From NCBI RefSeq assembly GCF_020515625.1, contig NZ_JAIWPJ010000002.1:124001-188000 (forward strand): a stretch of 64,000 nt of DNA, in the 5' to 3' direction. This DNA is from Natrinema amylolyticum (GTDB lineage: Archaea; Halobacteriota; Halobacteria; Halobacteriales; Natrialbaceae). Below the pieces are notes generated by a model. The model ran no database searches. It saw only the letters and a program-made list of their open reading frames with translations, and was not told where the DNA came from. This document shows, in pieces, positions 17,002 to 25,268 of the stretch. Each line of letters begins with the position of its first letter. Position 1 is the stretch's first letter. Position numbers and translations under genes: made by a program.

Positions 17002-17745
17002 ATGACTGCCGACGGGTTCGCTCTCGCCGCGACAACAAACGATCTTACACGGGAACCGAAAGCCCGGGAGAACGCGGATTTCATCGAGTTTCGGATGGAC
17101 AGCGCGGAGGAACCGATCGAACAACTACGCGACTACGACGGAGAACTGCCTATTCTGGCGACGAACCGATCGCGATGGTTCGGCGGCGAAGCGGCCGACC
17201 GAGGCCGGCTGGACCAGTTGATGGCGGCCGCTGAGTTCGACGTCGTCGAACGGGTCGATATTGAACTCGAGACGGCACGCGGAATGGAGTGGGTACTCGA
17301 CGAATTCCGCGAACAGGACGTCGAACTGGTCATCTCTTTTCACGAATTCGAAGAGACGCCCGATCAAGAGACGCTCGACGCGATCATCGCCGAGTGCGAT
17401 CGGTACGGCGATATCGCCAAAGTGGCTACGTACGCAGAAGACCGAGCGGATTGCCTGCGAATCCTCACGGCGATCGATACGGCGACCCAGAACGGCATCC
17501 GCGCGACCGGCATCGCGATGGGCGAACTCGGCAGTCACACGCGCATAATCGGTCCCCTCTACGGAGCGAAACTCGGCTACGCGCCGCTCGAATCGGATAC
17601 CAGCGACTACGCCCCGGGCCAGGTCTCACTGCACCGACTCGATTCGCTGGTCGACATGATTCGCGAGAGCGGGAAGAGCACTCGGTTGCTGCGCGATCTG
17701 AACGAGGAGTATCCGACCCAACAGGAAGTCACACAGACTGAGTGA
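17002..17745 (+). CDS. aroD: 3-Dehydroquinate dehydratase, type I
   Basis: A 247-residue type I enzyme that dehydrates 3-dehydroquinate to 3-dehydroshikimate through a Schiff base. The Schiff-base lysine is K140 (DIAKVATYA) and the general-acid/base histidine is H114 (ISFHEFEETP); the substrate-binding IEFRMD and MGELGSHTRIIG stretches are also present. A TATA-like CTTTTATGG near 16972 puts the transcription start at ATG 17002; the longer frame upstream is therefore unlikely. Directly downstream lies the decayed remnant of a second aroD. Confidence 0.95.
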   Translation: MTADGFALAATTNDLTREPKARENADFIEFRMDSAEEPIEQLRDYDGELPILATNRSRWFGGEAADRGRLDQLMAAAEFDVVERVDIELETARGMEWVLDEFREQDVELVISFHEFEETPDQETLDAIIAECDRYGDIAKVATYAEDRADCLRILTAIDTATQNGIRATGIAMGELGSHTRIIGPLYGAKLGYAPLESDTSDYAPGQVSLHRLDSLVDMIRESGKSTRLLRDLNEEYPTQQEVTQTE

Positions 17746-17749
17746 GCGG

Positions 17750-18252
17750 CCCCTCGAACGCTGGCGATACGTCGAACGGTCTCTCTTCTGACTCGTTATC
17801 GGTTCACCGCCGTAGTTCCGGTCACCGAATCGAAAATCGTCCCGTCTTATCGATCTCGCGGAAGCGGTCGCGTCGGGACATCTCCCTTGAGACACTCGCG
17901 GGGCCAATAACACGACTCGAGATCGAGACGCTCGCCGAGGCGACCGCGTTCGCTGCCATCGACGCGATCGATATAGAACTCGAGTCGATTCTGAGAGAGG
18001 GGCAGAGGACGTGCTCGAGACGGCTCGCGACCGCGACGTCTCGATCGTCGCGTCGGCACACGACTCCGAGAGGTCTCGCCCGGAAAGCGATAGTCCGAAC
18101 CCTGACGGAGGCAGGCGAGTACGCCGACGACGCGAAGCTAGCGGAGACTGCAGAATCGAAGCGGACTCGCGCTTCTGGCAGCGGCGGAGCAGCCGGCCTC
18201 TCACAGCAATCCCGTCGCGACGATGGTGGTAGGAGAAGTGGAAGCTGATTGA
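17750..18252 (+). pseudogene. Degenerate second aroD (3-dehydroquinate dehydratase)
   Basis: Just after aroD, pieces in alternating plus-strand frames match aroD in order: TLAEATAFAAIDAIDIELES, then VLETARDRDVSIVASAHD (the catalytic histidine region), then IVRTLTEAGEYADDAKLAET (the catalytic-lysine region, reading DDAKLA), then NPVATMVVGE before a stop. At least three frame changes break it. It is not an exact copy of the intact gene, so it is an older duplicate or a gene displaced by the neighbour. Confidence 0.75.
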
Positions 18253-18470
18253 TCTCGTATTCGGCCATGAGGGCCCGACTCCATTGAAGGATGAACAGGA
18301 CCCCGAACTAGTTATATCCATTTAAATATCGCACGCAAACTCATGCAGAAATATCCGAGCTAATTATCGGTTCCAAAATATAAATGAAGATGTCCGCTAT
18401 CTTGGCCGACTTGCGCTTTCTCAGGAATCCCAATCCGACCCAATTTGTTTTTATTTTAGTATAACGTTCG
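18253..18470. other. AT-rich intergenic stretch
   Basis: A 218-base gap between the aroD remnant and the convergently oriented DUF1102-like gene. It is clearly AT-richer than its surroundings, with TATA-like and T-rich tracts (TTTTTATTTTAG at about 18446). No gene seen. Confidence 0.4.
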
Positions 18471-19106
18471 TCAGAGTTCTAGCCGCTCATCGTATTCGTC
18501 GTTGTGGACTGCGCTGTCGTCGTTGATTTGCTCTCTTGCGGTCGATTTATCGGTGTACTCTTTCGTTCCAAGAGCGACGATGAGGAGATTATCGAGCAAA
18601 TCGTCGTCAGAACTGAGACCGTGCGTTGCCGTCGCCATCCCGATGTCAGTACACTCACCTACCCCGAGCGTAGTTCCATGACACGGTCCCTCACGGTCGC
18701 CATTGTAGAATACGACCCGATCTGCGTTGTCACCGACCTTGAACAGATAGACTCCTATCTCCTGCTTCCCTTGATTACAGATCTGGAAAAGGTCGTTGAA
18801 CCATGTAACTGAGTTAGAGTTGACACCTACACCTTGATTGGGTCCAGTCGACTCCCCATTCCCAGTATCATTCGGATTGTCTGGATCCATCTGAATCCGA
18901 AGGTGGTCAAGGCTGTCGTAGTCAACGTAACTCTCATTGGGGCTATCTGGAATTTCGTGAAGGCCGAGATACGCATTTCGGTCGTGAGCGATCTCGACGC
19001 TCGCGGTTCGTTCCGAGACGACTCCGCTGAACGCACCCGTGCCAACGAGTGCACTTGCTCCGATTGCCGTACTCCCTGCACCGATCAGGAATTTACGTCG
19101 TTCCAT
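18471..19106 (-). CDS. DUF1102-like exported protein
   Basis: A secreted protein of 211 residues. It begins MERRKFLIGAGSTAIGASAL, a signal of the twin-arginine-like or SipW type (RR-K-F-L followed by a hydrophobic stretch and GTGAF), then SERTASVEIAHDRNAYLGL, a start typical of haloarchaeal DUF1102 proteins with a beta-rich mature part. Two cysteines (in LFQICNQGKQ and GPCHG) could form a disulfide. ATG 19106 was preferred because it begins the signal; a GTG lies four codons upstream. The neighbours are a small or broken ORF, a DUF5305-like membrane protein and a signal peptidase, all on the same strand. In related gene sets the secreted protein is the substrate of the linked peptidase; here this is inference. 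Confidence 0.75.
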   Translation of the reverse strand: MERRKFLIGAGSTAIGASALVGTGAFSGVVSERTASVEIAHDRNAYLGLHEIPDSPNESYVDYDSLDHLRIQMDPDNPNDTGNGESTGPNQGVGVNSNSVTWFNDLFQICNQGKQEIGVYLFKVGDNADRVVFYNGDREGPCHGTTLGVGECTDIGMATATHGLSSDDDLLDNLLIVALGTKEYTDKSTAREQINDDSAVHNDEYDERLEL

Positions 19107-19111
19107 AGGTT

Positions 19112-19273
19112 TCACCACTCCGTATACGCTCGGATCTCCAGCCGATCATCACCCGACAGCGTGGCGTCGTATCCGAACGCATGCGTTCCTCCCATGCCCG
19201 TCCCACTCCTTGTGTATACACTGACAGGAGGTTCGACACGCGATTCCTGCAGTCCGGGATTCGCGTCTCCCAC
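19112..19273 (-). pseudogene. Small ORF or 3' end of a frameshifted gene upstream of the DUF1102-like gene
   Basis: A GTG-started frame of 53 codons whose stop is five bases from the DUF1102-like start. It ends with a credible beta-rich sequence, THAFGYDATLSGDDRLEIRA followed by YTEW. Upstream, the next frame reads TIELEVREWETRIP, which would join it at residue 7 if one base were restored. So it is either a real 53-residue protein or the tail of a gene broken by a single-base loss. No family was recognised. Confidence 0.4.
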
Positions 19274-19575
19274 TCTCTGACCTCGAGTTCAATTGTCGAC
19301 CGCAGTGAGACTAGTCGAGTGATACATCGATGCTCTCTTGCCCCGTTCTCGAGCTATCTCGAGTTAGCCTGATCCGATCTACGACGGTCTCATCGACAAG
19401 GACTGCATGCGGTATCTCGAGAAACAGTAGCAAGTGGATAGGTGTTAGAAATCATAGAAACAGCCGCTGATCCGAACCTATCGCTGCTGAAAGTTGTCGC
19501 TATCCCACCGGACGATCGATAGCGACCCAGATCGAAAATCGAGCGATTGGTACGGACTACGGACCTATCGATAGT
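19274..19575. other. Gap inside the surface-protein cluster
   Basis: About 300 bases between the small ORF and the DUF5305-like gene. Short minus-strand protein-like stretches occur in shifting frames (for example FLEIPHAVLVDETVV), so it may hold more of a broken gene. Nothing intact. Confidence 0.35.
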
Positions 19576-20736
19576 TTATCGGCCGGCCGCCGATTCGTCA
19601 GCGCCAGCGTTCGCCTCGCCGGTCGGCCCCCCTTCGACAGAATCGGTACTGGAATTATCGCTATTCGAGTCCCCTTCGAGCCCATCCGGTTCGTACGCGT
19701 ACAGCGACTCCCCGTCGACGACATAGTACCCGCTCGCGGCCTCGTCCTCGAGCACGCGCCGGTCGCAGTCGATCGCGATGTCCACCAGGTCCTCGAGCGT
19801 CGACACCTCGATTCGCGACCGTCCCCGGACGTCAGCGGGCAGCGAGCCCTGGGAGATCCAGTCGTCGAACTCCTCGCGCTCGTGCTCGGCGCGGAGGCGC
19901 TCGAGCTCGGCTTCGGACGGCGCGAGCGTGCCGTTGGCTCGCGTGACCACCAGCGCGCCGAGGGCGCAGAGCGACGCGAACAGCAGGATAACGGAGCCGA
20001 GCGGACCGACGAATCCGGCCGAGTCCGCGGTCGTGGGCGTGGGCTCGTCGGGCCGATCCCGCATGCTCCGATCCGCCGTCGGCGCGTTGACGCTGTACGT
20101 GGAGCCGTCCGGCGCGATTCCGAGTTCGTATCGCTCGGTCCGCTCGACGGGGTCGCCGTCGACGGTCCCGTCGACCGTGACGGTCGCGACGACGGCCGTC
20201 TCAATCGATCCCGGCGAACCGCCGAGGCTCTCCTCGATGCGGTCGCTCTCGTTGACCGTCGCGGGAACGTCCACCGCGAAGTCGGCCGTCGCTTCCTCGC
20301 CGGGTTCGAGACCAGCGGCTGTCGTCTCCGCGATCGTCTCGTTGACCTCCCAGTATTCCTGCTCGTCGTCGGCGGAGCGTATCACCCGCTCGAGTTCGAC
20401 GTCGGCGGTCACGTCACCGGCGTCGGCCTCGTACCGGTAGGTGAAGGTCCCCTCGAGTACGGGCGTCACTTCGGTGAAGTAGACCGACCGATCCGAGAGC
20501 TGCGTCCCGACCGGGAACACCTCGTTTTCGGTCCGTACCTCCGCACTGTGATCGAACTCGCCCGTCGTCGACCACGGCTCGACCGTCTCGCGGTCCGTCT
20601 GCTCGGCGGAGCCGGCGACGGAGGTGTACACTCCCCAGCCGCCGACGAGCGCCAGCGCGAGCAACACGACGACGACCGGAACGAACCACTCGTCGAGCGC
20701 GGCCCGCGCGCGGACGAACGATCTATCGCTGTTCAC
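19576..20736 (-). CDS. DUF5305-like membrane protein
   Basis: A protein of 386 residues with a transmembrane segment at about 16 to 38, an extracytoplasmic beta-rich region to about 235, a second transmembrane segment at about 240 to 262 and a cytoplasmic tail of 120 residues ending in a low-complexity acidic stretch. This two-span layout and the FDHSAEVRTENEVFPVGTQL / YFTEVTPVLEGTFTYRY sequence match the haloarchaeal DUF5305 family as I recall it. Function is unknown; such genes sit beside archaeal signal peptidases. It starts 43 bases after the peptidase gene ends and is probably in the same operon. Confidence 0.7.
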   Translation of the reverse strand: MNSDRSFVRARAALDEWFVPVVVVLLALALVGGWGVYTSVAGSAEQTDRETVEPWSTTGEFDHSAEVRTENEVFPVGTQLSDRSVYFTEVTPVLEGTFTYRYEADAGDVTADVELERVIRSADDEQEYWEVNETIAETTAAGLEPGEEATADFAVDVPATVNESDRIEESLGGSPGSIETAVVATVTVDGTVDGDPVERTERYELGIAPDGSTYSVNAPTADRSMRDRPDEPTPTTADSAGFVGPLGSVILLFASLCALGALVVTRANGTLAPSEAELERLRAEHEREEFDDWISQGSLPADVRGRSRIEVSTLEDLVDIAIDCDRRVLEDEAASGYYVVDGESLYAYEPDGLEGDSNSDNSSTDSVEGGPTGEANAGADESAAGR

Positions 20737-20779
20737 TGCCGATACCTCCCCGATTTCGGATCTCTCGTGTGCATAGCTA

Positions 20780-21943
20780 TCATCTCAGAAATCCCTCAGT
20801 CGATTCGGATCGCTGCCTCGAGCGCGTCCTGATCGTCCCGGTGCCCGCGAGCAGCGCGAAGGGGAGCACGACGAGCCCGGCGACGACGGTCGCCGTCGCT
20901 GTCATCGCCATCCAAGGGTGAATGGCGTGCAAGCGGGCGATTATCGGCGGTGGAAGCACCGCGAAGTACCGCCGATCCGTGAACGAGCGCAGGTAGTACC
21001 CCGTCTCGGGCGGCGCGGTCAACGCGACATTCGCGTTGACGCTCTCGCCTCGAGTGAGCACCCGCGGCTCATCGTCGACGCTGATCCCGTCGCTGGCCGG
21101 TTCGGTAATAGACACGACTGGCAGCACGCCGCCGTTTTGCACCTCGTAGGGATGCGTCTCCGTCTCACCGGTGGGGACCACGCTGGGCCGATCGGAGTCG
21201 AACTCCGCGCTCACGACCCCGATCTCGACTGATCCAGACATGGCGATCATGGTCGCCAGCGCGACCACGAAGACGAGCACACCTATTCCGATGACCAGTC
21301 GCTGCGCGTCGAACGTGTCTTTGCGCGTGCGCGCTCGGGAGCGCTCGCGATCTGGGGTACCCCGGCCGTCGAGCGCGATCGACAGGCCGGTCACGACCAA
21401 CCCGAAACCGAGCAGGAGGTATGAGAGCCCCTGACTGCCGGCCAACGCTCGGATCCCGAGCGTCGACGCGAGCCACCACTGGGCCGACTCGAGTCCCCCC
21501 TGGACGGCCATGGCGACCGTTCCGAGGTGGGGAATCGTCACCACCTCGCCGTTCACCTGCAACGCCGTCGCGGCGATCTGCCCGTCGGTGACGTGTGGCT
21601 CACCGCCGTCCTGATCGGTGAACGGGTTCGCGTCTCCGCGGGTCACGTACCCGTGCTCCGTTTCCTCGACGACCCGATGGGTGGTCAGCCCGCCACCCTC
21701 GATCTCCTGTGCGTCGTAGACGACCACGTCTCCTTCTTCGACGGGGCCGGCGACGGCCGACGGAACGGCGACGAAACCGTCACCGGCATCGATCGTCGGC
21801 TCCATGCTTCCCGTCTCGACGTATCCGAGTCCGATCGGAATGCCGAGGACGTGCCCGATCGCGAGCAGCCCGACGAGGACGACGATACCGATCGCCGCCG
21901 CTCGTCGAAGAACCGTCCCCCCTCCCGTTCCAGTTCGTGTCAT
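20780..21943 (-). CDS. Signal peptidase I, archaeal/SipW type (S26B), with extra C-terminal domain
   Basis: A protein of 387 residues. The N-terminal 140 residues are a signal peptidase I: a membrane segment, then the catalytic serine S46 in VETGSMEPTI, the histidine in GGLTTHRVVEE that replaces the bacterial lysine, and the RGDANPFTDQD aspartates. This Ser-His type is shared by archaeal, ER and Bacillus SipW peptidases. Typical archaeal enzymes are about 150 to 300 residues; here about 220 more follow, with membrane segments near 170 and 220, a beta-rich extracytoplasmic stretch and a last segment near 355. The extra part may recruit the secreted neighbour. It heads a minus-strand operon with the DUF5305-like gene. 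Confidence 0.88.
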   Translation of the reverse strand: MTRTGTGGGTVLRRAAAIGIVVLVGLLAIGHVLGIPIGLGYVETGSMEPTIDAGDGFVAVPSAVAGPVEEGDVVVYDAQEIEGGGLTTHRVVEETEHGYVTRGDANPFTDQDGGEPHVTDGQIAATALQVNGEVVTIPHLGTVAMAVQGGLESAQWWLASTLGIRALAGSQGLSYLLLGFGLVVTGLSIALDGRGTPDRERSRARTRKDTFDAQRLVIGIGVLVFVVALATMIAMSGSVEIGVVSAEFDSDRPSVVPTGETETHPYEVQNGGVLPVVSITEPASDGISVDDEPRVLTRGESVNANVALTAPPETGYYLRSFTDRRYFAVLPPPIIARLHAIHPWMAMTATATVVAGLVVLPFALLAGTGTIRTRSRQRSESTEGFLR

Positions 21944-22251
21944 ATTCTGCGCTCCAACTGACGCGGCGACGTATCGACGAGTTGCGTCGGTTCGCGTCGT
22001 TCATCCGAACGGGACTGTTCGGTTTTGCTATGGGCTGGTTTCCACCACTGCTGGCGAGGACTGCAGCCGAACTATCGCTCGGTAAGGGTCTCGTTCGCGC
22101 CGTCGGCCGAATTCGCAGCACTCTCCAAATCTATTCATTTCGTTTATGTATCCTCGAATGGTACCAATAGTAACAGATGCGTGATTGAGAGTCCGGAAAT
22201 CAGCTGTTGGTAACAAGTCCGATCACTCTAGTTTACGATTAGTTAACATGT
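21944..22251. other. Divergent promoter region of the surface module
   Basis: About 300 bases between the signal peptidase gene (minus) and the winged-helix gene (plus). TATA-like sequences near the 22252 start (TTTACGATTAG) and an AT-rich zone from 22120 to 22250. No gene seen. Confidence 0.4.
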
Positions 22252-22851
22252 ATGTCCGTGAGTGAATCGACGGGGGATGAAGGGGTGACCGATAACCTCT
22301 CTTCGAGAGGCGACTCACGAACTGACGAACTGACACGCGACGAAATATTCACGATGCTGAGCAATCGGCGGCGACGGTGGGTACTCCACTATCTCAAGCA
22401 GACCGACGAAGAGCGGGTCGATCTGCGGACGCTCGTCGATTCGGTCTCGGCCTGGGAGTACGATGTCCCGGCGGACGAACTTCCGTGGAAGAAACGAAAA
22501 CGGGTCTACACCGCGCTCCGGCAGTCACACCTGCCGAAACTCGATGACGTCGGAGCGATCGAGTACGATCAGACTCGTGGCGTCGTCGAACTGACCGACG
22601 AAGCGGCAGAACTCCAGATGTATCTCGAGTACGTTCCGGCGGAAGACATTCCCTGGAGTCACGTCTATCTGGGGCTGGCCGGGATCGGAGTGACACTGAC
22701 CCTGCTCGCTCGGTACGCGATCTTCCCGTTCGTCGAACTCGGTGGAACGGCACTCGCAGCGATCTTCGTCGCGATGTTCGGCGTCACTGCGCTCGTCCAT
22801 ACGAGTTACGCTCATCGCAACCGAATCGGACGGGGTGAGCCGCCGCGATGA
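22252..22851 (+). CDS. Winged-helix regulator with C-terminal membrane segments (DUF7344-like)
   Basis: A protein of 199 residues. Residues 25 to 125 form a haloarchaeal winged-helix domain: LTRDEIFTMLSNRRRRWVLH, then RQSHLPKLDDVGAIEYDQTR, the pattern I associate with DUF7344. Residues about 145 to 190 hold two hydrophobic segments, so it is probably membrane-tethered. It is divergent from the signal-peptidase operon and overlaps the next gene by ATGA, which suggests it controls this module. Target and signal are unknown. Confidence 0.75.
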   Translation: MSVSESTGDEGVTDNLSSRGDSRTDELTRDEIFTMLSNRRRRWVLHYLKQTDEERVDLRTLVDSVSAWEYDVPADELPWKKRKRVYTALRQSHLPKLDDVGAIEYDQTRGVVELTDEAAELQMYLEYVPAEDIPWSHVYLGLAGIGVTLTLLARYAIFPFVELGGTALAAIFVAMFGVTALVHTSYAHRNRIGRGEPPR

Positions 22852-23285
22852 CCTCGCGGATCGGGATCGCGATGGTCGTCGTCGCGATCGTCTCGCTCGT
22901 CGTCTCGAGCGGTGGCGTGAGTTCGGTCGCGATGGATCGATCGATCGAAGTGGCGGTCACCGACGACGAGTCGGAGCAACTCGTCGCGTTCGACGCGCGG
23001 GAGAGCGGTGAGAACGAGACGACGATCGACGTGACGAACCGAGCCGACAGCGAACTGACGATAGCGATCGTCGACGAATCACAGGGCGACGACTTGGGAT
23101 CGAACGTGAGCGTCGACTCGACCACTGAGTCGGTCGAACCCGGGTCGAACGCATCGATCGAAGTGAGCGATGTTTCCTGCGAGAACGGAGGGCCTTCGGA
23201 GCGGCTCCCGATCGAGATACGTGCCACGACGGGGTCAACGACGATAGAAACGACCGTTGACGCCGCCGTCACCTGCAACAGGTAA
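22848..23285 (+). CDS. Small secreted protein, DUF1102-like
   Basis: A protein of 145 residues with a signal sequence (hydrophobic stretch at 5 to 25 ending near GGVSSVAMDRS), followed by a beta-rich acidic mature region beginning SIEVAVTDDESEQLVAFDA. That start resembles the DUF1102-like protein at 18471 (SVEIAHDRNAYLGL). It has two cysteines. The start overlaps the stop of the regulator gene (ATGA), so the pair is one operon. It may be a second exported subunit of the module or a sensor ligand. Confidence 0.65.
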   Translation: MTSRIGIAMVVVAIVSLVVSSGGVSSVAMDRSIEVAVTDDESEQLVAFDARESGENETTIDVTNRADSELTIAIVDESQGDDLGSNVSVDSTTESVEPGSNASIEVSDVSCENGGPSERLPIEIRATTGSTTIETTVDAAVTCNR

Positions 23286-23393
23286 CGGATTGGACGGCTA
23301 CCCCTGTTTTCGCGAGTTCGTACCGTCGCTCCGCTCGAGAGTAATCGAAATCGGAATGTTAAGGGCGGGGCTCCCCTACCATCCCCACATACA

Positions 23394-23831
23394 ATGACAT
23401 GGCTCCGTGCGCTTCTCGCCGCCGGTCTTTCGGTGATTATGCCCGGCGCGGGCCACGTCCTCGTCAGGGACTGGCTCCGTGCCGCCCTCTTCGCCGGTCT
23501 CTTCCTGTCGGTGAGCGCTCTCTTTCTCCCGATCGATCAGCTGGCCGCCGCCGGTCCGATAACGAGCGTCGACGACATCAACGCCTACGCGGACGTCATG
23601 GCCGAAGAGACCGACGCGATGACACAGTTCTTCCTCTCCTTTATCGCCCTGTTCGCCGCGATCGACGCGACCTTTCGCGCGCTCGGCCACTCGCCGGGCG
23701 GAACCGGTGACACGGAGGGGCTGACCTGCCCCGAATGCGGAAAGGAAATCGACGAGGACCTCGAGTTCTGTCACTGGTGTACAGCCCGACTCGACCCGGT
23801 CGAGCCCGATGCGGAGACGAACGACGTCTAG
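23394..23831 (+). CDS. Membrane protein with C-terminal zinc ribbon
   Basis: A protein of 145 residues: two to three hydrophobic segments in the first 100 residues, then a rubredoxin-like zinc ribbon with two CxxC knuckles, CPECGKEI and CHWCTARL. Similar proteins are widespread in haloarchaea without known function. The frame begins MTWLRALLAAGLSVIMPGAG. It is tail-to-tail with the 3-dehydroquinate synthase II gene. Confidence 0.75.
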   Translation: MTWLRALLAAGLSVIMPGAGHVLVRDWLRAALFAGLFLSVSALFLPIDQLAAAGPITSVDDINAYADVMAEETDAMTQFFLSFIALFAAIDATFRALGHSPGGTGDTEGLTCPECGKEIDEDLEFCHWCTARLDPVEPDAETNDV

Positions 23832-23855
23832 AAGCGATCCGCTGCGGCCGCGACG

Positions 23856-25049
23856 TTACTTTTCGATGATGCTCTCTTCGACGGCCTCGCCGAAGTGTCG
23901 GGCCGTGTCCTCGTAGTACAGGAGGATCTCGTCGCCCGATTCGATGTCCGTCACCGCTTTGCGCCCCTCCGACGACGCGACCTTGATGGTCTCGGCGTTC
24001 TGGAGCAGGGTCTCGACCCGATCCCCGCTCTCGCTCTCGAGAGCGATCCGGAACATCGGTCGCTGCTCGATCTTGACGCGACCGACGATGGCCTCGCGGG
24101 TGTTGCCGTCGAGGTCGACGACCTGCACCTCGTCGCCGCTTTGGAGCTCCGAGAGGTACTTCGTACCGCCGTCGGGCGTGCGGACGTAGGCGTGGACCGC
24201 GCCGGCGTTGACCCGGAAGGGGCGGGAGGCGACGTAGGGCGATTCGGCGGTCTCGCCGTGGACGAAGACCAGCCCGCGGGCCAGCGAGCCCACGAGCATT
24301 CCCTCGTCGTGCTCGAGTAAGGTGCCCGTGTCGACGCAGACCCGGTCGGCGCTGCCGGCCCGTTCGATGTCGAGCACTTCGGCGTACTCGAGATCGAGGC
24401 GCTCGCGCGCGGCCTCGTCGCGCACCTCGACCGTCTTCCGGATCTCGTCGGGATCGTCCGAGTCCAGCAAGACGGCGTCGGACCCGATCTCGAGGGTTTC
24501 GAAGGCCGTCTTGGCCTCCTCGGCGCTGGTCACGCCCGCGACGAGGTCCGTCTCATCTCCGATTCGCGCGATCAGGTTCTCGAGGGGGATGATCGTCCAG
24601 TCTTCGCCGACGACGATCGTGTGGTCGGCCTCTTCGGCGGCGGTCTCGGCGAAGTGCTCGTACTCCTTGCCGAGGATGCGGACGTACGCGCCTCGGTCGA
24701 AGTCGCCGTCGCGGCGCAGCGTCGAGAGGTCCGCCGACCCCGAGAGATCCTCGGGCAGGTCGATGGTCGCGTCGCCCTCGCCGTTCTTCCCGACGACGAT
24801 GGCGTCCGCCTGCGTGGCGGCGTCTTCCGCCTCGCCTTCGGCGTCGTCGATGTCGTCGACCAGGGTCACGTCCCCGTCGGTCCGAAACGCGGCGACGTTG
24901 ATGTCGCCGAGTTCGCGGACGCGCTCGACGTCGTCCTCGTCGACCAGTACCCAGTCTGCACCCGCCTCGAGCGCGGCAGTGATCCGCGCCCGGCGGTCGT
25001 CCCAGTCACCGACGGTATCGTCGGCTTTCACCCAGACAGCTCGCGTCAT
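23856..25049 (-). CDS. aroB': 3-Dehydroquinate synthase II
   Basis: A 397-residue archaeal enzyme that converts 2-amino-3,7-dideoxy-D-threo-hept-6-ulosonate to 3-dehydroquinate, replacing bacterial AroB. Family features visible: MTRAVWVKADD at the start, HTIVVGEDWTIIPLENLIA, GSLARGLVFVHGET, the SRPFRVNAGAVHAYV segment and a late GEAVEESIIEK. The start at 25049 is the family start; the frame continues upstream without a stop through a repeat tract, but that part lacks family similarity. Its substrate is made by the enzyme encoded at 30274. Confidence 0.93.
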   Translation of the reverse strand: MTRAVWVKADDTVGDWDDRRARITAALEAGADWVLVDEDDVERVRELGDINVAAFRTDGDVTLVDDIDDAEGEAEDAATQADAIVVGKNGEGDATIDLPEDLSGSADLSTLRRDGDFDRGAYVRILGKEYEHFAETAAEEADHTIVVGEDWTIIPLENLIARIGDETDLVAGVTSAEEAKTAFETLEIGSDAVLLDSDDPDEIRKTVEVRDEAARERLDLEYAEVLDIERAGSADRVCVDTGTLLEHDEGMLVGSLARGLVFVHGETAESPYVASRPFRVNAGAVHAYVRTPDGGTKYLSELQSGDEVQVVDLDGNTREAIVGRVKIEQRPMFRIALESESGDRVETLLQNAETIKVASSEGRKAVTDIESGDEILLYYEDTARHFGEAVEESIIEK

Positions 25050-25148
25050 GAATCGACCGTCGAAGGGAACCGGCTTGAACGTGGCGAATCGGATGGGTGT
25101 GACGGACGTCCGTCTGACGCCCGGCCGACGCGAACCGACGGTTCTCCC

Positions 25149-25217
25149 GATTATCCGGATCGTTACGATCGTCTCACCTCTCCAGATAGTACGGATACTC
25201 ACGATAGTAACGATAGT
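25149..25217 (-). repeat. Phased 9-bp tandem repeats upstream of 3-dehydroquinate synthase II
   Basis: On the minus strand, 9-base units of the form A-C-[T/G]-A-T-C-N3 begin at 25217, 25208, 25199, 25190, 25172, 25163 and 25154; one unit (25181) does not fit. The first reads ACTATCGTT and the second ACTATCGTG. The tract lies between the start of this gene and the divergent gene at 25269, so it may be a stack of protein-binding sites. Confidence 0.6.
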
Positions 25218-25268
25218 CAGCACACTTTCTCAGAAGTTGATAATATCTGTTCGGACGATCGTTCTCGT

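Noticed and set aside
25050-25223. N-terminal extension of 3-dehydroquinate synthase II
   Set aside because: The open frame is produced by the 9-bp repeats; the family start is at 25049.
24322-25268. Long plus-strand frames opposite 3-dehydroquinate synthase II
   Set aside because: Serine- and arginine-rich antisense readings of a clear gene; no family match.
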